A DNA stretch of 64,000 nt from NCBI RefSeq assembly GCF_027186265.1, contig NZ_CP114176.1, positions 1,054,001 to 1,118,000 on the forward strand, in the 5' to 3' direction. The position numbers were made by a program, and so were the translations under genes. Within the stretch, counting starts at the first letter, position 1. Each line of letters opens with the position of its first letter. The DNA comes from Lentibacillus daqui. GTDB taxonomy: Bacteria; Bacillota; Bacilli; Bacillales; Amphibacillaceae. Below, piece after piece: positions 8,551 through 18,034 of this stretch. The notes below the pieces were generated by a model. The model was not told the origin of the DNA and ran no database searches. It saw only the letters and a list, made by a program, of their open reading frames with translations.

Positions 8551-9606
8551 ATGAAAGATACAATCAAGGTGCGCAAAGGTGAGGAACTGGATAAAGCGGT
8601 ATTGGAAGCGTTTGTGCGCAGACATATACCGGATGTACCAGACCAGCCAATGGAAATGGAGCAGTTTAGTGCCGGACGTTCCAATTTGACCTATTTATTA
8701 CGGTTTGGTTCGTGGGAAGCGGTACTAAGACGCCCACCGTTCGGACCGGTTGCACCAAAAGCTCATGACATGAAACGGGAATATACCATTTTAAATACGC
8801 TTCATCCGTTATACCAAACTGCACCAAAGCCATATGTGTTCTCTGATGATGAACGAATTATCGGACGCCCATTTTTTATCATGGAACGGCGAAAAGGAAT
8901 TGTTATCGATACCAAGTTTCCAGAAGGTGTAACGTATGAACCGGAATTAGGCAAAAGAATCTCCAATATTATGGTTGATCAATTAGTTGAATTGCATCAG
9001 GTAGATTACCGGCAAACAGAACTGGTCGGCATGTCAAAGCCCCAAGGATTCATGGAACGTCAGGTAGGTGGATGGATTAAACGGTATGAACGGTCAAAAA
9101 CAGAAGAGATTACCGGTGTTGGCGCATTAACTAACTGGCTCCAGAACAATATTCCGACATCACCGGCGCCAACAGTAATCCACTACGATTACAAGTTAAA
9201 TAATGCTATGTTTTCTAGCGACTTCAGTAAGATGGCTGGATTATTTGACTGGGAGATGACGACGATAGGTGATCCATTGGCAGATCTGGGGGTTGCTCTT
9301 GCCTATTGGATGGAAGCAGATGACTCAGAACAGTTAAAAACGGGTCTTGGAGAACCACCGGTTACCGTAATGGATGGTTTCTTTACCCGTAGAGAGTTTT
9401 TGGAAGCGTATGCAAGGAGAAGTGGGCGTGATGTAACGAACATCCATTTTTATTTAACTTTTGCCTATTTTAAACTGGCCGTTATTTTGCAGCAAATCTA
9501 TTTCCGCTATGTGAATGGACAGACAGATGATGCCAGGTTTGCTCATTTTGATCAATCGGTTAAAAATTTGATGGAGTATGCCTTGCAAACAACAAAAGGT
9601 GTGTGA
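8551..9606 (+). CDS. APH-type phosphotransferase, ACAD10/11 kinase-domain-like
   Basis: 351 residues of the aminoglycoside phosphotransferase / choline kinase fold. Visible are a glycine-rich nucleotide loop FSAGRSNLTY (39-48), LRRPPFGP (59-66, typical of the ACAD10/11-related group), the catalytic loop HYDYKLNNAMF (His211, Asp213, Asn218) and the metal-binding DWEMTTIGDP (Asp233). A GTG further upstream (8530) is in frame, but AAGGGG sits nine bases before ATG 8551, which is chosen. Context argues against antibiotic resistance: it is inside an acyl-CoA catabolic operon. By analogy with LvaA of Pseudomonas putida and the kinase domain of ACAD10/11, it may phosphorylate a hydroxyacyl-CoA. Confidence 0.85.
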   Translation: MKDTIKVRKGEELDKAVLEAFVRRHIPDVPDQPMEMEQFSAGRSNLTYLLRFGSWEAVLRRPPFGPVAPKAHDMKREYTILNTLHPLYQTAPKPYVFSDDERIIGRPFFIMERRKGIVIDTKFPEGVTYEPELGKRISNIMVDQLVELHQVDYRQTELVGMSKPQGFMERQVGGWIKRYERSKTEEITGVGALTNWLQNNIPTSPAPTVIHYDYKLNNAMFSSDFSKMAGLFDWEMTTIGDPLADLGVALAYWMEADDSEQLKTGLGEPPVTVMDGFFTRREFLEAYARRSGRDVTNIHFYLTFAYFKLAVILQQIYFRYVNGQTDDARFAHFDQSVKNLMEYALQTTKGV

Positions 9607-10365
9607 ATGATGAAGATCCATGTTCTATTAAAAAAGGAAGAAATCGATAGCATCAAAATGGATGATAGTAAAATTGCTGTGGTGTTTGATGTTTTATTAG
9701 CAACGTCAACCATTACTGCATGTCTGGACTATGGTGCAAAACAGGTTATTCCAGTGATGGACGGTGCAGAAGCATTAAGAGAGGCAAAAAAGTTTCCCGC
9801 AGACGAGGTGGCTCTTGTTGGAGAATATAATGGGATAACGATTGATGGTTTTTTGGATCCCACACCGTTGGGACTAAAAGGTGAAGTAATGGATAAAACA
9901 GTTGTATTATCAACGACAAATGGTACGGTGGCGATAAAAAAAGCAGCTTCCGCTAAAAAAGTATATATTGCATCTATTTTAAACGGTAAAGCGGTAAGTA
10001 AGCAAATTGTCAATCAGGATCAAGATGAAACGATTATGGTGGTTTGTTCTGGTTCAAAGGATCGGTTTTGTATAGAGGATTTTTATGGGGCGGGATATTT
10101 TATTAACCAATTAATTTATGAGAATGATAGTCCAGTAGATTTAACGGATAGCGCACTCGCAGCCAAATTATTTTATGAAAATACAAAATCACTAAATGTA
10201 CTTCATGATTCACGAGTCGGGAGGGCGCTTGAAGCATACGATTGTCTTGAGGATATTACCTTTGTTAATCAAGAAGGAATACTGCCTGTGATTCCTCATT
10301 TGTTGGATGGCCGGATTGTTGATAAGAATAAGCATCTTGTAGGTGAACGTAAAATCGATTCGTGA
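9607..10365 (+). CDS. ComB family protein, 2-phosphosulfolactate phosphatase-like
   Basis: 252 residues matching the ComB family (2-phosphosulfolactate phosphatase, related to YitC of Bacillus). Family features seen are VVFDVLLATSTITACLDYGA near residue 20, VLSTTNGTVAIKKA near 100, CSGSKDRFCIEDFYGAG near 150 and DSRVGRALEAYDCLED near 200. ComB removes phosphate from a phosphorylated 2-hydroxy acid and needs magnesium. The ATG directly abuts the kinase stop codon, which implies translational coupling. Coenzyme M or sulfolactate genes are absent, so the true substrate is probably a phosphorylated intermediate of this cluster. That is inference. Confidence 0.8.
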   Translation: MMKIHVLLKKEEIDSIKMDDSKIAVVFDVLLATSTITACLDYGAKQVIPVMDGAEALREAKKFPADEVALVGEYNGITIDGFLDPTPLGLKGEVMDKTVVLSTTNGTVAIKKAASAKKVYIASILNGKAVSKQIVNQDQDETIMVVCSGSKDRFCIEDFYGAGYFINQLIYENDSPVDLTDSALAAKLFYENTKSLNVLHDSRVGRALEAYDCLEDITFVNQEGILPVIPHLLDGRIVDKNKHLVGERKIDS

Positions 10366-10419
10366 ATTCAAGTAATATTCAGGCTCTAAACATTAAAGAG
10401 AGGGAAAGGATGGCGTGTC

Positions 10420-12084
10420 ATGCAAACCAGACATTTTAAATTTTGGCCACCCCGAGTGGCGAAAACACTAACTGTACCCGAAACCACTTTATATGATAAT
10501 CTGACAATCACAGCCAAGAAGTACCCAAATAAGGCGGCAATCCGGTATTATGGCAAAACGTTGACATATGCTCAGCTTATGGATCAAGTGGAGCGGTTAG
10601 CTGGTTATCTGGAAACAGACTTGGATGTGCAAAAAGATGAAAAAGTACTCTTATTTATGCAAAACTCGCCACAATTTGTTATCAGCTTTTTTGCGATTTT
10701 ACGTGTGCAGGCAGTTGTGGTACCAATTAACCCAATGAGTACGACGGATGATTTATCCTTTTATGTGAGGGACTGCTCCATCAAGAATGCCTTGGTTGGT
10801 CAGGAATTGCTTGACAAAGTAATACCGTTAAAGCAGGAAACATCGCTGGAAACGATAATTGTTGCTGCATATGCTGATTATATTTCTGCAAGCGATGCAC
10901 TTGGTGAGCTACCCCCGGAAGTTACTACCAATGCTGAGACAGTGCCGGATGGTATAAATTGGCATGATGCGTTATCTGTCAGTCAATTACCGTCACCCTA
11001 TCAGGGGAAAGCTGACGATGTTGCCGTTATACCGTATACATCTGGTACAACTGGGCTGCCTAAAGGCTGTATGCATACGAATCGGACCATTCAGGCTAAT
11101 ACGACTGGAGCTTTTCACTGGATGACGATTATGCCTGATGCGGTTGTATTGTCCACGTTACCTTTTTTCCATGTTACGGGATTGGTGCATAGTGTACTGG
11201 CACCAATTTTGGCAGGAAGCACGATCATCATGATGACCCGATGGGATCGGGATTATGCTGCTAAAGTAGTAGAAACATACAGCTGCACTCACTGGACGAA
11301 TATTAGTACGATGTTAATCGATTTTTTAGCCAATCCAAATCTGGAAGACTATGATATTTCCTCGTTAACACTGATTGGTGGCGGGGGAGCGCCATTACCT
11401 GAAGCGGTTGGTGAACAATTATATCAACGTACCGGGTTGCGTTATGTAGAGGGATATGGGTTGTCAGAGACAATTTCCCACACACATTTTAATCCGCCAA
11501 ACCGTCCCAAATTGCAGTGTTTAGGTATTCCGTCATTTGATGTAGATGCGCGGATTATTGATCTGGCAACCGGGAAGGAACTTGGTGTGGGTGAAGAAGG
11601 TGAATTGGTTGTCAACGGTCCACAGGTTTTTAAGGGATATTATAACCGGGATGAAGATAACAAAGAAGCTTTTATGGAAATCGACGGGAAATCGTTTTTT
11701 CGGACTGGTGATATTGTGAAGATGGATGAGGAAGGATACTTTTTCATCGTTGACCGGTTGAAGCGGATGATTAATGCAGCGGGTTTTAAGGTCTGGCCTA
11801 CAGAAGTGGAATCCATTTTATATAAACACCCAGCTATCCAACAGGCATGTGTAGTCAGAGCGCCGGATCCGAAGCGCGGTGAAACGGTTAAAGCATTTGT
11901 CATACTGAATGATGATGCAGTTGGAAAGGTAACAGAACAGGAAATTATCGAATGGTCTAAAGGGCAGATGGCGGCGTATAAATATCCAAGGATTGTCGAG
12001 TTTACCGATCGTTTTCCGACTACATCGAGCGGCAAGATTTTATGGCGGGAATTACAGGAAAACGGTGTATCCAGTAAGTCATAG
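10420..12084 (+). CDS. Acyl-CoA synthetase (AMP-forming), first of three
   Basis: A 554-residue ANL-superfamily ligase that activates a carboxylate through an acyl-adenylate to its CoA thioester. Motifs are YTSGTTGLPKG (P-loop), VEGYGLSETISHT, FRTGDIVKMDEEGYFFIVDR and the C-terminal TTSSGKILWREL with the adenylating Lys. The N-terminal 35 residues resemble those of the third ligase at 14743. The side chain accepted cannot be read from the sequence. AAAGGATG lies upstream of the ATG. It sits between the ComB-type phosphatase and the phosphotriesterase-like gene with short gaps. Confidence 0.9.
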   Translation: MQTRHFKFWPPRVAKTLTVPETTLYDNLTITAKKYPNKAAIRYYGKTLTYAQLMDQVERLAGYLETDLDVQKDEKVLLFMQNSPQFVISFFAILRVQAVVVPINPMSTTDDLSFYVRDCSIKNALVGQELLDKVIPLKQETSLETIIVAAYADYISASDALGELPPEVTTNAETVPDGINWHDALSVSQLPSPYQGKADDVAVIPYTSGTTGLPKGCMHTNRTIQANTTGAFHWMTIMPDAVVLSTLPFFHVTGLVHSVLAPILAGSTIIMMTRWDRDYAAKVVETYSCTHWTNISTMLIDFLANPNLEDYDISSLTLIGGGGAPLPEAVGEQLYQRTGLRYVEGYGLSETISHTHFNPPNRPKLQCLGIPSFDVDARIIDLATGKELGVGEEGELVVNGPQVFKGYYNRDEDNKEAFMEIDGKSFFRTGDIVKMDEEGYFFIVDRLKRMINAAGFKVWPTEVESILYKHPAIQQACVVRAPDPKRGETVKAFVILNDDAVGKVTEQEIIEWSKGQMAAYKYPRIVEFTDRFPTTSSGKILWRELQENGVSSKS

Positions 12085-12113
12085 GGAGTTTAGAAAATTG
12101 AGGAGCTGATAAT

Positions 12114-13070
12114 ATGGGCGAATGGATAGAGACGGTTACTGGTAAAGTTCCTGTTGCAGATATGGGTAAAACACTGATTCATGAACACTTCCAATTTGGT
12201 TATCCAGGTTACAGCGGGGACATTACCTTGGGGCCATATAACCGGGAAGATGCAGTACGTGCCGGGATTGAAGCGGCCAAAACAGTCATGAAATATGGAG
12301 TGAAAACGGTTGTCGACCCAACTCCGAATGAATGTGGACGTGATCCGGAAGTTTTAAAGGATATATCGGAGGCTACCGGTTTACAGATTGTTTGTGCCAC
12401 TGGATATTATTATGAAGGTGAAGGTGGTACTACTTATTTTAAATTCCGTAAGTCGCTCGGAACAGCGGAGAAAGATATTTATAACATGTTTATGGAGGAA
12501 ATAAATCATGGTATCGCTGGAACGGGAATTCGACCGGGGATTATTAAACTAGCATCAAGCAAGGACGAAATTACGTCATATGAGCGAATGTTTTTTGATA
12601 TCGCAGCAGAAGTCCATAAGGAAACAGGTATTATGCTACTTACTCATACCCAAGAGGGAACAATGGGACCTGAACAGGCAAGGCTTCTGACTGGTGCAGG
12701 AGTTGATCCAGTGAAGATTGTAATTGGCCATATGTGCGGAAATACTGATGTGGACTATCATAAGCAAGCACTGGAAACCGGCGTATATATTGGCTTTGAC
12801 CGTTTTGGGATTCAAAAATTGGTTGGGGCACCAATGGATGAGGCACGAATTGAAACATTGGTACAGCTGTTGGATGAAGGATACGAAAAACAAATTATGA
12901 TCTCCCATGATTCCATCAATTACTGGTTGGGACGGGATCCTGAAATGAGTGAGGATGTGGCTCATCTGGTTCGAAACTGGCATCCTGCACATGTGTTTGA
13001 AAATGTAATTCCTGCATTAAAACATCGGGGCATACCAGAAGCGACAATTGAAAGTCTGTTCCATTTGTAA
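12114..13070 (+). CDS. Phosphotriesterase-family metal-dependent hydrolase, probable lactonase
   Basis: 318 residues with every metal ligand of the phosphotriesterase group of the amidohydrolase superfamily: His23 and His25 (LIHEHF), Lys145 as the carboxylated lysine (GIIKLASS), His178 (LLTHTQEG), His206 (VIGHMCGN) and Asp266 (MISHDS). Many bacterial members of this family are lactonases (PLLs) rather than organophosphate hydrolases. Between two CoA ligases, a lactone-opening step that delivers a hydroxy acid for CoA activation is the most sensible role. Lactone specificity is inferred; the family and intact metal site are visible. GAGGAGCTGATAAT precedes the ATG. Confidence 0.88.
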   Translation: MGEWIETVTGKVPVADMGKTLIHEHFQFGYPGYSGDITLGPYNREDAVRAGIEAAKTVMKYGVKTVVDPTPNECGRDPEVLKDISEATGLQIVCATGYYYEGEGGTTYFKFRKSLGTAEKDIYNMFMEEINHGIAGTGIRPGIIKLASSKDEITSYERMFFDIAAEVHKETGIMLLTHTQEGTMGPEQARLLTGAGVDPVKIVIGHMCGNTDVDYHKQALETGVYIGFDRFGIQKLVGAPMDEARIETLVQLLDEGYEKQIMISHDSINYWLGRDPEMSEDVAHLVRNWHPAHVFENVIPALKHRGIPEATIESLFHL

Positions 13071-13106
13071 GCGTTATCCTATAAAAGTATATGAAGGAGG
13101 ATGGAG

Positions 13107-14717
13107 ATGGATAAAGTCTGGTTAAAGCATTATCCAGAACATATCGCAAAAGAATTGGAAATCCCGAATCAATCATTGCCGGAAATGCTAAAGGAAACGA
13201 TTGCAAATTATGGAGATCATCAGGCCATTCATTTTTATGGAAAAGAAATCACTTATCAGCGACTTGGTGAACTGGTTGATGCCTTTACCGCTGCATTGCA
13301 GGAAGAGAGGGTTAACAAGGGGGACCGGGTGGCCATCATGCTGCCCAATTGCCCGCAATATGTAATCAGTTATTATGGAATTTTACAAGCTGGAGGAATT
13401 GTTACACAGCTAAATCCGATGCTTGTTGGGAAAGAATTAGAATATATTTTAACTGACTCGGATGCTGAGACTATTGTGATTTATGAGCCATTACTGCCGG
13501 CATTAAACGAAGTCATGGATAAGACAGCTGTTAAACGAGTGATTAAGGTTAATTTGAAAGGAGGAGAAAATGAAGACGTTATTGCCACAGGATTTGAGGC
13601 ATTTATAAAACGCGCATCTACACCACCTGTACCTGCCGAGATTGATGCATATGAAGATATAGCAATTTTGCAGTATACAGGTGGAACAACCGGACGTTCC
13701 AAGGGGGCCATGCTTACCCATAGCAATTTATTGGCCAACGTGATGCAGTCCCATGAGTTTTTTAAAGACACATTTAATCTGGGAAGTGACCGGGTGCTAA
13801 CGGTTATTCCGCTATTCCATGTTTATGGCATGACTTCCTGCATGAATCTGGCTATTTATACAGGAGCAATGAGTATCATGCTTCCACGATTTAAAGTGGA
13901 TGAAGTATGGCAAACGATCAAAGATTTACAACCGACCAAGTTTCCTGGCGTACCAACGATGTATATTGCTTTACTGAATCATCCGGATGTCAGTGAAAAT
14001 GATTTGGTAAGTTTGAAGGTTTGTAACAGTGGCAGTGCGCCGATGCCAGGTGAAGTTCTCCGTTCATTCGAAGGTAAGACAGGTGCAATGATTCTCGAAG
14101 GCTATGGATTATCAGAAACGTCCCCATCAACACATTGTAATCCCAGTTTTGGTCCTCGAAAAACTGGTAGTGTCGGGATCGGTTTTCCATCAACCGATTA
14201 TAAAATAGTAGACTTGGCCGATGGAACAAAGGAACTTCCACCAGGAGAGATCGGTGAAATCATTATCAAGGGACCACAGGTGATGAAGGGGTACTGGCAT
14301 ATGCCGGAGGAGACTGCACACGCACTTCGGGACGGATGGCTGTATACGGGAGATATCGCCTATATGGATGAAGATGGATTTCTTTTCATTGTTGATCGTA
14401 AAAAAGATCTAATTATTGCGAGCGGTTACAATATTTATCCACGAGATGTGGAAGAAATCCTCTATGAATATCCAGCTATTCAGGAAGCTGTCGTTGTCGG
14501 TGTTCCCGATCCATATCGCGGAGAAACGGTCAAGGCGGTTGTTGTATTAAAAGATGGTTATGCATGTACACAAGATGAAATAATCGCGTATTGCCGCAAA
14601 AATATGGCTGCTTATAAGGTACCGAGAGTGGTGGAGTTTAGAAAAGAATTACCGAAAACAAATGTTGGTAAAATTCTACGTCGAAAAATCAGAGAGGAAT
14701 CAGTGAAAGCGGAGTAG
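13107..14717 (+). CDS. Acyl-CoA synthetase (AMP-forming), second of three, FadD-like
   Basis: 536 residues, fully intact ANL ligase: YTGGTTGRSKGAMLTHSN as the phosphate loop, ILEGYGLSETSPSTH, LYTGDIAYMDEDGFLFIVDRKKD, and TNVGKILRRKIREE at the end. It resembles long- or medium-chain fatty-acid CoA ligases (FadD/LcfA type) more than its two neighbours do. An ATG at 13101 is in frame, but it touches the GGAGG of the ribosome site; ATG 13107 lies six bases from GGAGG and is chosen. It starts 37 bases after the phosphotriesterase-like gene. Confidence 0.9.
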   Translation: MDKVWLKHYPEHIAKELEIPNQSLPEMLKETIANYGDHQAIHFYGKEITYQRLGELVDAFTAALQEERVNKGDRVAIMLPNCPQYVISYYGILQAGGIVTQLNPMLVGKELEYILTDSDAETIVIYEPLLPALNEVMDKTAVKRVIKVNLKGGENEDVIATGFEAFIKRASTPPVPAEIDAYEDIAILQYTGGTTGRSKGAMLTHSNLLANVMQSHEFFKDTFNLGSDRVLTVIPLFHVYGMTSCMNLAIYTGAMSIMLPRFKVDEVWQTIKDLQPTKFPGVPTMYIALLNHPDVSENDLVSLKVCNSGSAPMPGEVLRSFEGKTGAMILEGYGLSETSPSTHCNPSFGPRKTGSVGIGFPSTDYKIVDLADGTKELPPGEIGEIIIKGPQVMKGYWHMPEETAHALRDGWLYTGDIAYMDEDGFLFIVDRKKDLIIASGYNIYPRDVEEILYEYPAIQEAVVVGVPDPYRGETVKAVVVLKDGYACTQDEIIAYCRKNMAAYKVPRVVEFRKELPKTNVGKILRRKIREESVKAE

Positions 14718-14742
14718 TTTTTCACAGAAGGAAGGGGAAAAT

Positions 14743-16395
14743 GTGAAAACGATTTCACGAAAAAGCTGGCCGAAAGATGTCCCCATGACATTGCATTATC
14801 GCCTTGGGGAAAAGCCGTTACACGAATATCTCATACAAAATGCAATCGAACAACCAAAGCAGACTGCATACGTTTTTTACGGAAATTCGATTACCTGGGA
14901 GCAGCTAAGTGACAAAACCCAACGTCTGGCTCAGTTTCTAGCAAACCGGGGAATTAAAAAAAGCTCCCGGGTCGCCCTGTTTATGCAAAATTGTCCACAA
15001 TATATCATTGGCCATTTTGCAATCCAAATGCTTGGCGGGATTGTCGTGCCACTAAATCCAATGTACAAGGAAGCAGAACTTGAATATTACATGAATGAAG
15101 TGGAGGTTCAAGCTGTAATTGCCGGTCAGGAACTATATCAACAAATAGAAAATATAAACGATAGACTTCCTGCATTGGAATTTTCATTGACCACCAACTA
15201 TGTCGATTTTCTTGGCAATGAGGTAACACTGCCATTACCAGATGAACTGCAAATGGAGAAAAAGAAAGTAACTGGCACATATGACATGCTGGAAGTAATT
15301 GCACAATCCGATCCAATCGGGGAACCGGAAGAAATAAATATTTGGAAAGATGTTGGATTAATGGTGTTTACATCGGGAACAACAGGAAGATCAAAAGCAG
15401 CCATGTTAACTTATGGAAATGCCTTGTTTAAAACAGCGGCATCAGCTAATGGATATTTGATCAATAAACAGGATCAAACATTGGCAGCTGCCCCGCTCTG
15501 TCACATTGCTGGCATGGTCATGGGGGTGAATACACCGATTTATAGTGCTGTTTCGTGTGTATTGCTCAACCGTTTTGACCCGGAGGCAGCGATCAAGGCG
15601 ATTGAACGGTACAGGGTAACTAAATTGTATACGGTAGCGCCAATGAATAATGCGATCATTCATTATCCAGAGGTGGAAAAGTACGACCTGACATCATTAA
15701 AGCTTAACTTTGCTACTAGTTTTGGCATGCCTGTGGACGAAAAACTGGCTGAAACATGGAAGAACCTTACTGACGGCTGCCTCATGTACGAAGCATCGTA
15801 TGGATTAAGTGAAACACATACTTGTGATACATTCATGCCAATCAATCAGATTAAGTATGGCACGTGTGGAATCGCCACCTATGATACGGAATTTCGGATT
15901 GTTGATCTGGAGACTGGTGAAGATTTACCGCCTGGTCAGCAAGGCGAAATTGCTGTGAAAAATCCGGGTGTTTTTAAAGGATATTTGAACCGGCCAGAGG
16001 CAACAGAAGCAACATTACGTGATGGCTGGGTGTTTACCGGAGATATTGGAATGGTGGATGAGGATGGGTATCTTTATTTTAATGGCAGGGTCAAAGAAAT
16101 GATCAAATCATCCGGGTTCAGTGTTTTTCCGGAGGATGTGGAAGCGTTACTAAGTGATCATGAAGCTGTATCCCAGGTGGCTGTTGTTGGTGTCCCGGAT
16201 AAAAACCGCGGCGAAAGTGTGAAAGCATTCATTGTCTTAAAGCCGGAATATAAAAACAACGTAACGGAAGATGAAATCGTGGATTGGGCAAGGGATCATA
16301 TGGCTGCGTATAAATATCCGCGTAACGTGGAGTTCCTTGAACAATTGCCGGCAACATCCTCCGGTAAGATACTGCGGCGGCTTTTACGGGAATAG
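14743..16395 (+). CDS. Acyl-CoA synthetase (AMP-forming), third of three
   Basis: A 550-residue ANL ligase with FTSGTTGRSKAAMLTYGN, MYEASYGLSETHTCD, VFTGDIGMVDEDGYLYFNGRVKEM and TSSGKILRRLLRE. The start is GTG at 14743, preceded by AAGGAAGGGG; the ATG two bases earlier opens a frame that stops at once. Three ligases in one operon, differing in their substrate-binding segments, suggest either several related substrates or stepwise re-activation of chain-shortened acids. It lies 26 bases after ligase two. Confidence 0.9.
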   Translation: MKTISRKSWPKDVPMTLHYRLGEKPLHEYLIQNAIEQPKQTAYVFYGNSITWEQLSDKTQRLAQFLANRGIKKSSRVALFMQNCPQYIIGHFAIQMLGGIVVPLNPMYKEAELEYYMNEVEVQAVIAGQELYQQIENINDRLPALEFSLTTNYVDFLGNEVTLPLPDELQMEKKKVTGTYDMLEVIAQSDPIGEPEEINIWKDVGLMVFTSGTTGRSKAAMLTYGNALFKTAASANGYLINKQDQTLAAAPLCHIAGMVMGVNTPIYSAVSCVLLNRFDPEAAIKAIERYRVTKLYTVAPMNNAIIHYPEVEKYDLTSLKLNFATSFGMPVDEKLAETWKNLTDGCLMYEASYGLSETHTCDTFMPINQIKYGTCGIATYDTEFRIVDLETGEDLPPGQQGEIAVKNPGVFKGYLNRPEATEATLRDGWVFTGDIGMVDEDGYLYFNGRVKEMIKSSGFSVFPEDVEALLSDHEAVSQVAVVGVPDKNRGESVKAFIVLKPEYKNNVTEDEIVDWARDHMAAYKYPRNVEFLEQLPATSSGKILRRLLRE

Positions 16396-16442
16396 TAGAA
16401 TCTTCCTGCAACATACGCAATTTTTTGTAATGGGGGACAATC

Positions 16443-18005
16443 ATGGAAAAAATCAAAGAAGCAAACATGGAGAAAGCAATTGATGAATTAATCGAAAAAA
16501 AAGATAAGGCAAAACTTGGTGGCGGTTCAGATAAGCTAAAGCATCAGCATGAGCTGGGGAAATACACTGCCCGAGAGCGAATCGACAAACTTGTTGACCC
16601 TGGATCATTTTTGGAATTGGGGTTGCTTGCTCATTCCGATCAGCCCGGTGCTGAGGGAAAAAGTGCCGGAGATGGTGTTATTACAGGTCTGGCAAAAGTC
16701 AATGGTCGACCGATCGTATTACAGGCAGCAGACAAAACTGTCTTTGCCGGAACCGAGGGGATGGTGTATTTCCGTAAAACCCATGCCGCTCATACATTTG
16801 CCGTTAAGCGGGGTTTTCCGCTGGTTTGTTTAATGGAAGGCAGAGGACTTCGGATGCCAGATGGAATGGGAGCGGATGGAATCAGTCAGATGCTTTTTCC
16901 CAATGAGCTGTTGTTGCATCGAAGAGAAGTTCCGATGATTACCGCTATTTTGGGTGACAGTTTTGGCGGACCAACATGGACTGCTGTTTCCTCCGATTTT
17001 GTGACTCAGGTAAAAGGTACTTCAATGGCTGTAGCCGGTCCGCGGATGCTGGAAATTGCTACAGGTGAAAAGGTCACCAATGAAGAACTTGGCGGCTGGA
17101 ACATTCATGCCGATCATACCGGACAAGTGGAACGGTTTGCGGAAGATGAAGACGAAGCAATTGCGGAAATAAAACAATTCCTGGACTATATCCCACTAAA
17201 TAAAGGTGAAGAACCACCATATCAGGAGACGAGTGATGATCCCTATCGAAGTGTTGATGAATTAATAAATATTGTGCCGACTCGACAAAAACGAGCGTAC
17301 GATATGAAAAAGGTTGTTAAACGGCTTGTAGATGACGGGGTGTACTTTGAACTTAAATCTTCATATGGAACCGCACTCATAACGGCATTAGCCAGAATCA
17401 ATGGCAGGACGGTCGGGATTATTGCCAATCAGCCAATGAAATTCGCTGGTGCTGCCGGAGCTAAAGAATGTGATAAGGCGACCGATTTCATTTGTTTGTG
17501 TGACTCGTATCATATTCCATTAATCTTTTTACATGACATTCCTGGCTTTCGTGTTTCCAGTGAAGCGGAAAAGTTGAAAATGCCAACAAAGATTATGGTC
17601 TGGAATCAAGCACTTGCCCAATCAACTGTGCCAAAGATCTCCGTCGTTATTCGCAAAAGTATTGGTGCAGCCTATGGTAATATGTGCGGTCCGACAATGG
17701 GAGCCGATTTCGTTGTTGCCTGGCCCACGGCAGAGATCAATTTTACCGGACCTGAGGTTGGCGTCAATGTGGTTTATGGGCGGGAACTTCAAACTGCTGA
17801 AAATGCTAAAGAAAAACGCCAGGAATTATTGAAAACATGGGGGTTTGACAGTTCTCCATATCAGGCGGCTGGCAAGTATTTAATTGATGATATCATTGAT
17901 CCGCGGGATACTAGGAAATTCTTGTCACAGACGTTGGAATATGCCTGTCATAAAAATGGTTCAAAAAGTGAGCGCCATTTAGCTAATTGGCCGACTGGAT
18001 TTTAG
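16443..18005 (+). CDS. Acyl-CoA carboxylase carboxyltransferase (beta) subunit
   Basis: A 520-residue carboxyltransferase of the propionyl/methylcrotonyl-CoA carboxylase beta or methylmalonyl-CoA decarboxylase alpha type. It has two crotonase-like halves: KYTARERIDKLVDPGSF and DKTVFAGTEGM in the N-half, GRTVGIIANQPMKFAGAAGA and CDSYHIPLIFLHDIPGF in the C-half, and the oxyanion region IRKSIGAAYGNMCGPTMGAD. It moves CO2 between carboxybiotin and an acyl-CoA. No biotin carboxylase, biotin carrier or decarboxylase membrane subunit is encoded in the cluster, so its partner must be elsewhere. GGGGGA lies upstream of the ATG. Confidence 0.88.
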   Translation: MEKIKEANMEKAIDELIEKKDKAKLGGGSDKLKHQHELGKYTARERIDKLVDPGSFLELGLLAHSDQPGAEGKSAGDGVITGLAKVNGRPIVLQAADKTVFAGTEGMVYFRKTHAAHTFAVKRGFPLVCLMEGRGLRMPDGMGADGISQMLFPNELLLHRREVPMITAILGDSFGGPTWTAVSSDFVTQVKGTSMAVAGPRMLEIATGEKVTNEELGGWNIHADHTGQVERFAEDEDEAIAEIKQFLDYIPLNKGEEPPYQETSDDPYRSVDELINIVPTRQKRAYDMKKVVKRLVDDGVYFELKSSYGTALITALARINGRTVGIIANQPMKFAGAAGAKECDKATDFICLCDSYHIPLIFLHDIPGFRVSSEAEKLKMPTKIMVWNQALAQSTVPKISVVIRKSIGAAYGNMCGPTMGADFVVAWPTAEINFTGPEVGVNVVYGRELQTAENAKEKRQELLKTWGFDSSPYQAAGKYLIDDIIDPRDTRKFLSQTLEYACHKNGSKSERHLANWPTGF

Positions 18006-18034
18006 ATAACGATTAAATGGAGGAGATACGCCAT

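Noticed and set aside
8551..9606. Antibiotic-resistance reading of the APH-type gene
   Set aside because: Operon context, the LRRPP motif typical of ACAD10/11-like kinases, and the neighbouring acyl-CoA dehydrogenase all point to metabolism rather than aminoglycoside modification.
12114..13070. Organophosphate-degrading phosphotriesterase
   Set aside because: The family is mostly lactonases and related hydrolases, and nothing around the gene suggests pesticide degradation.
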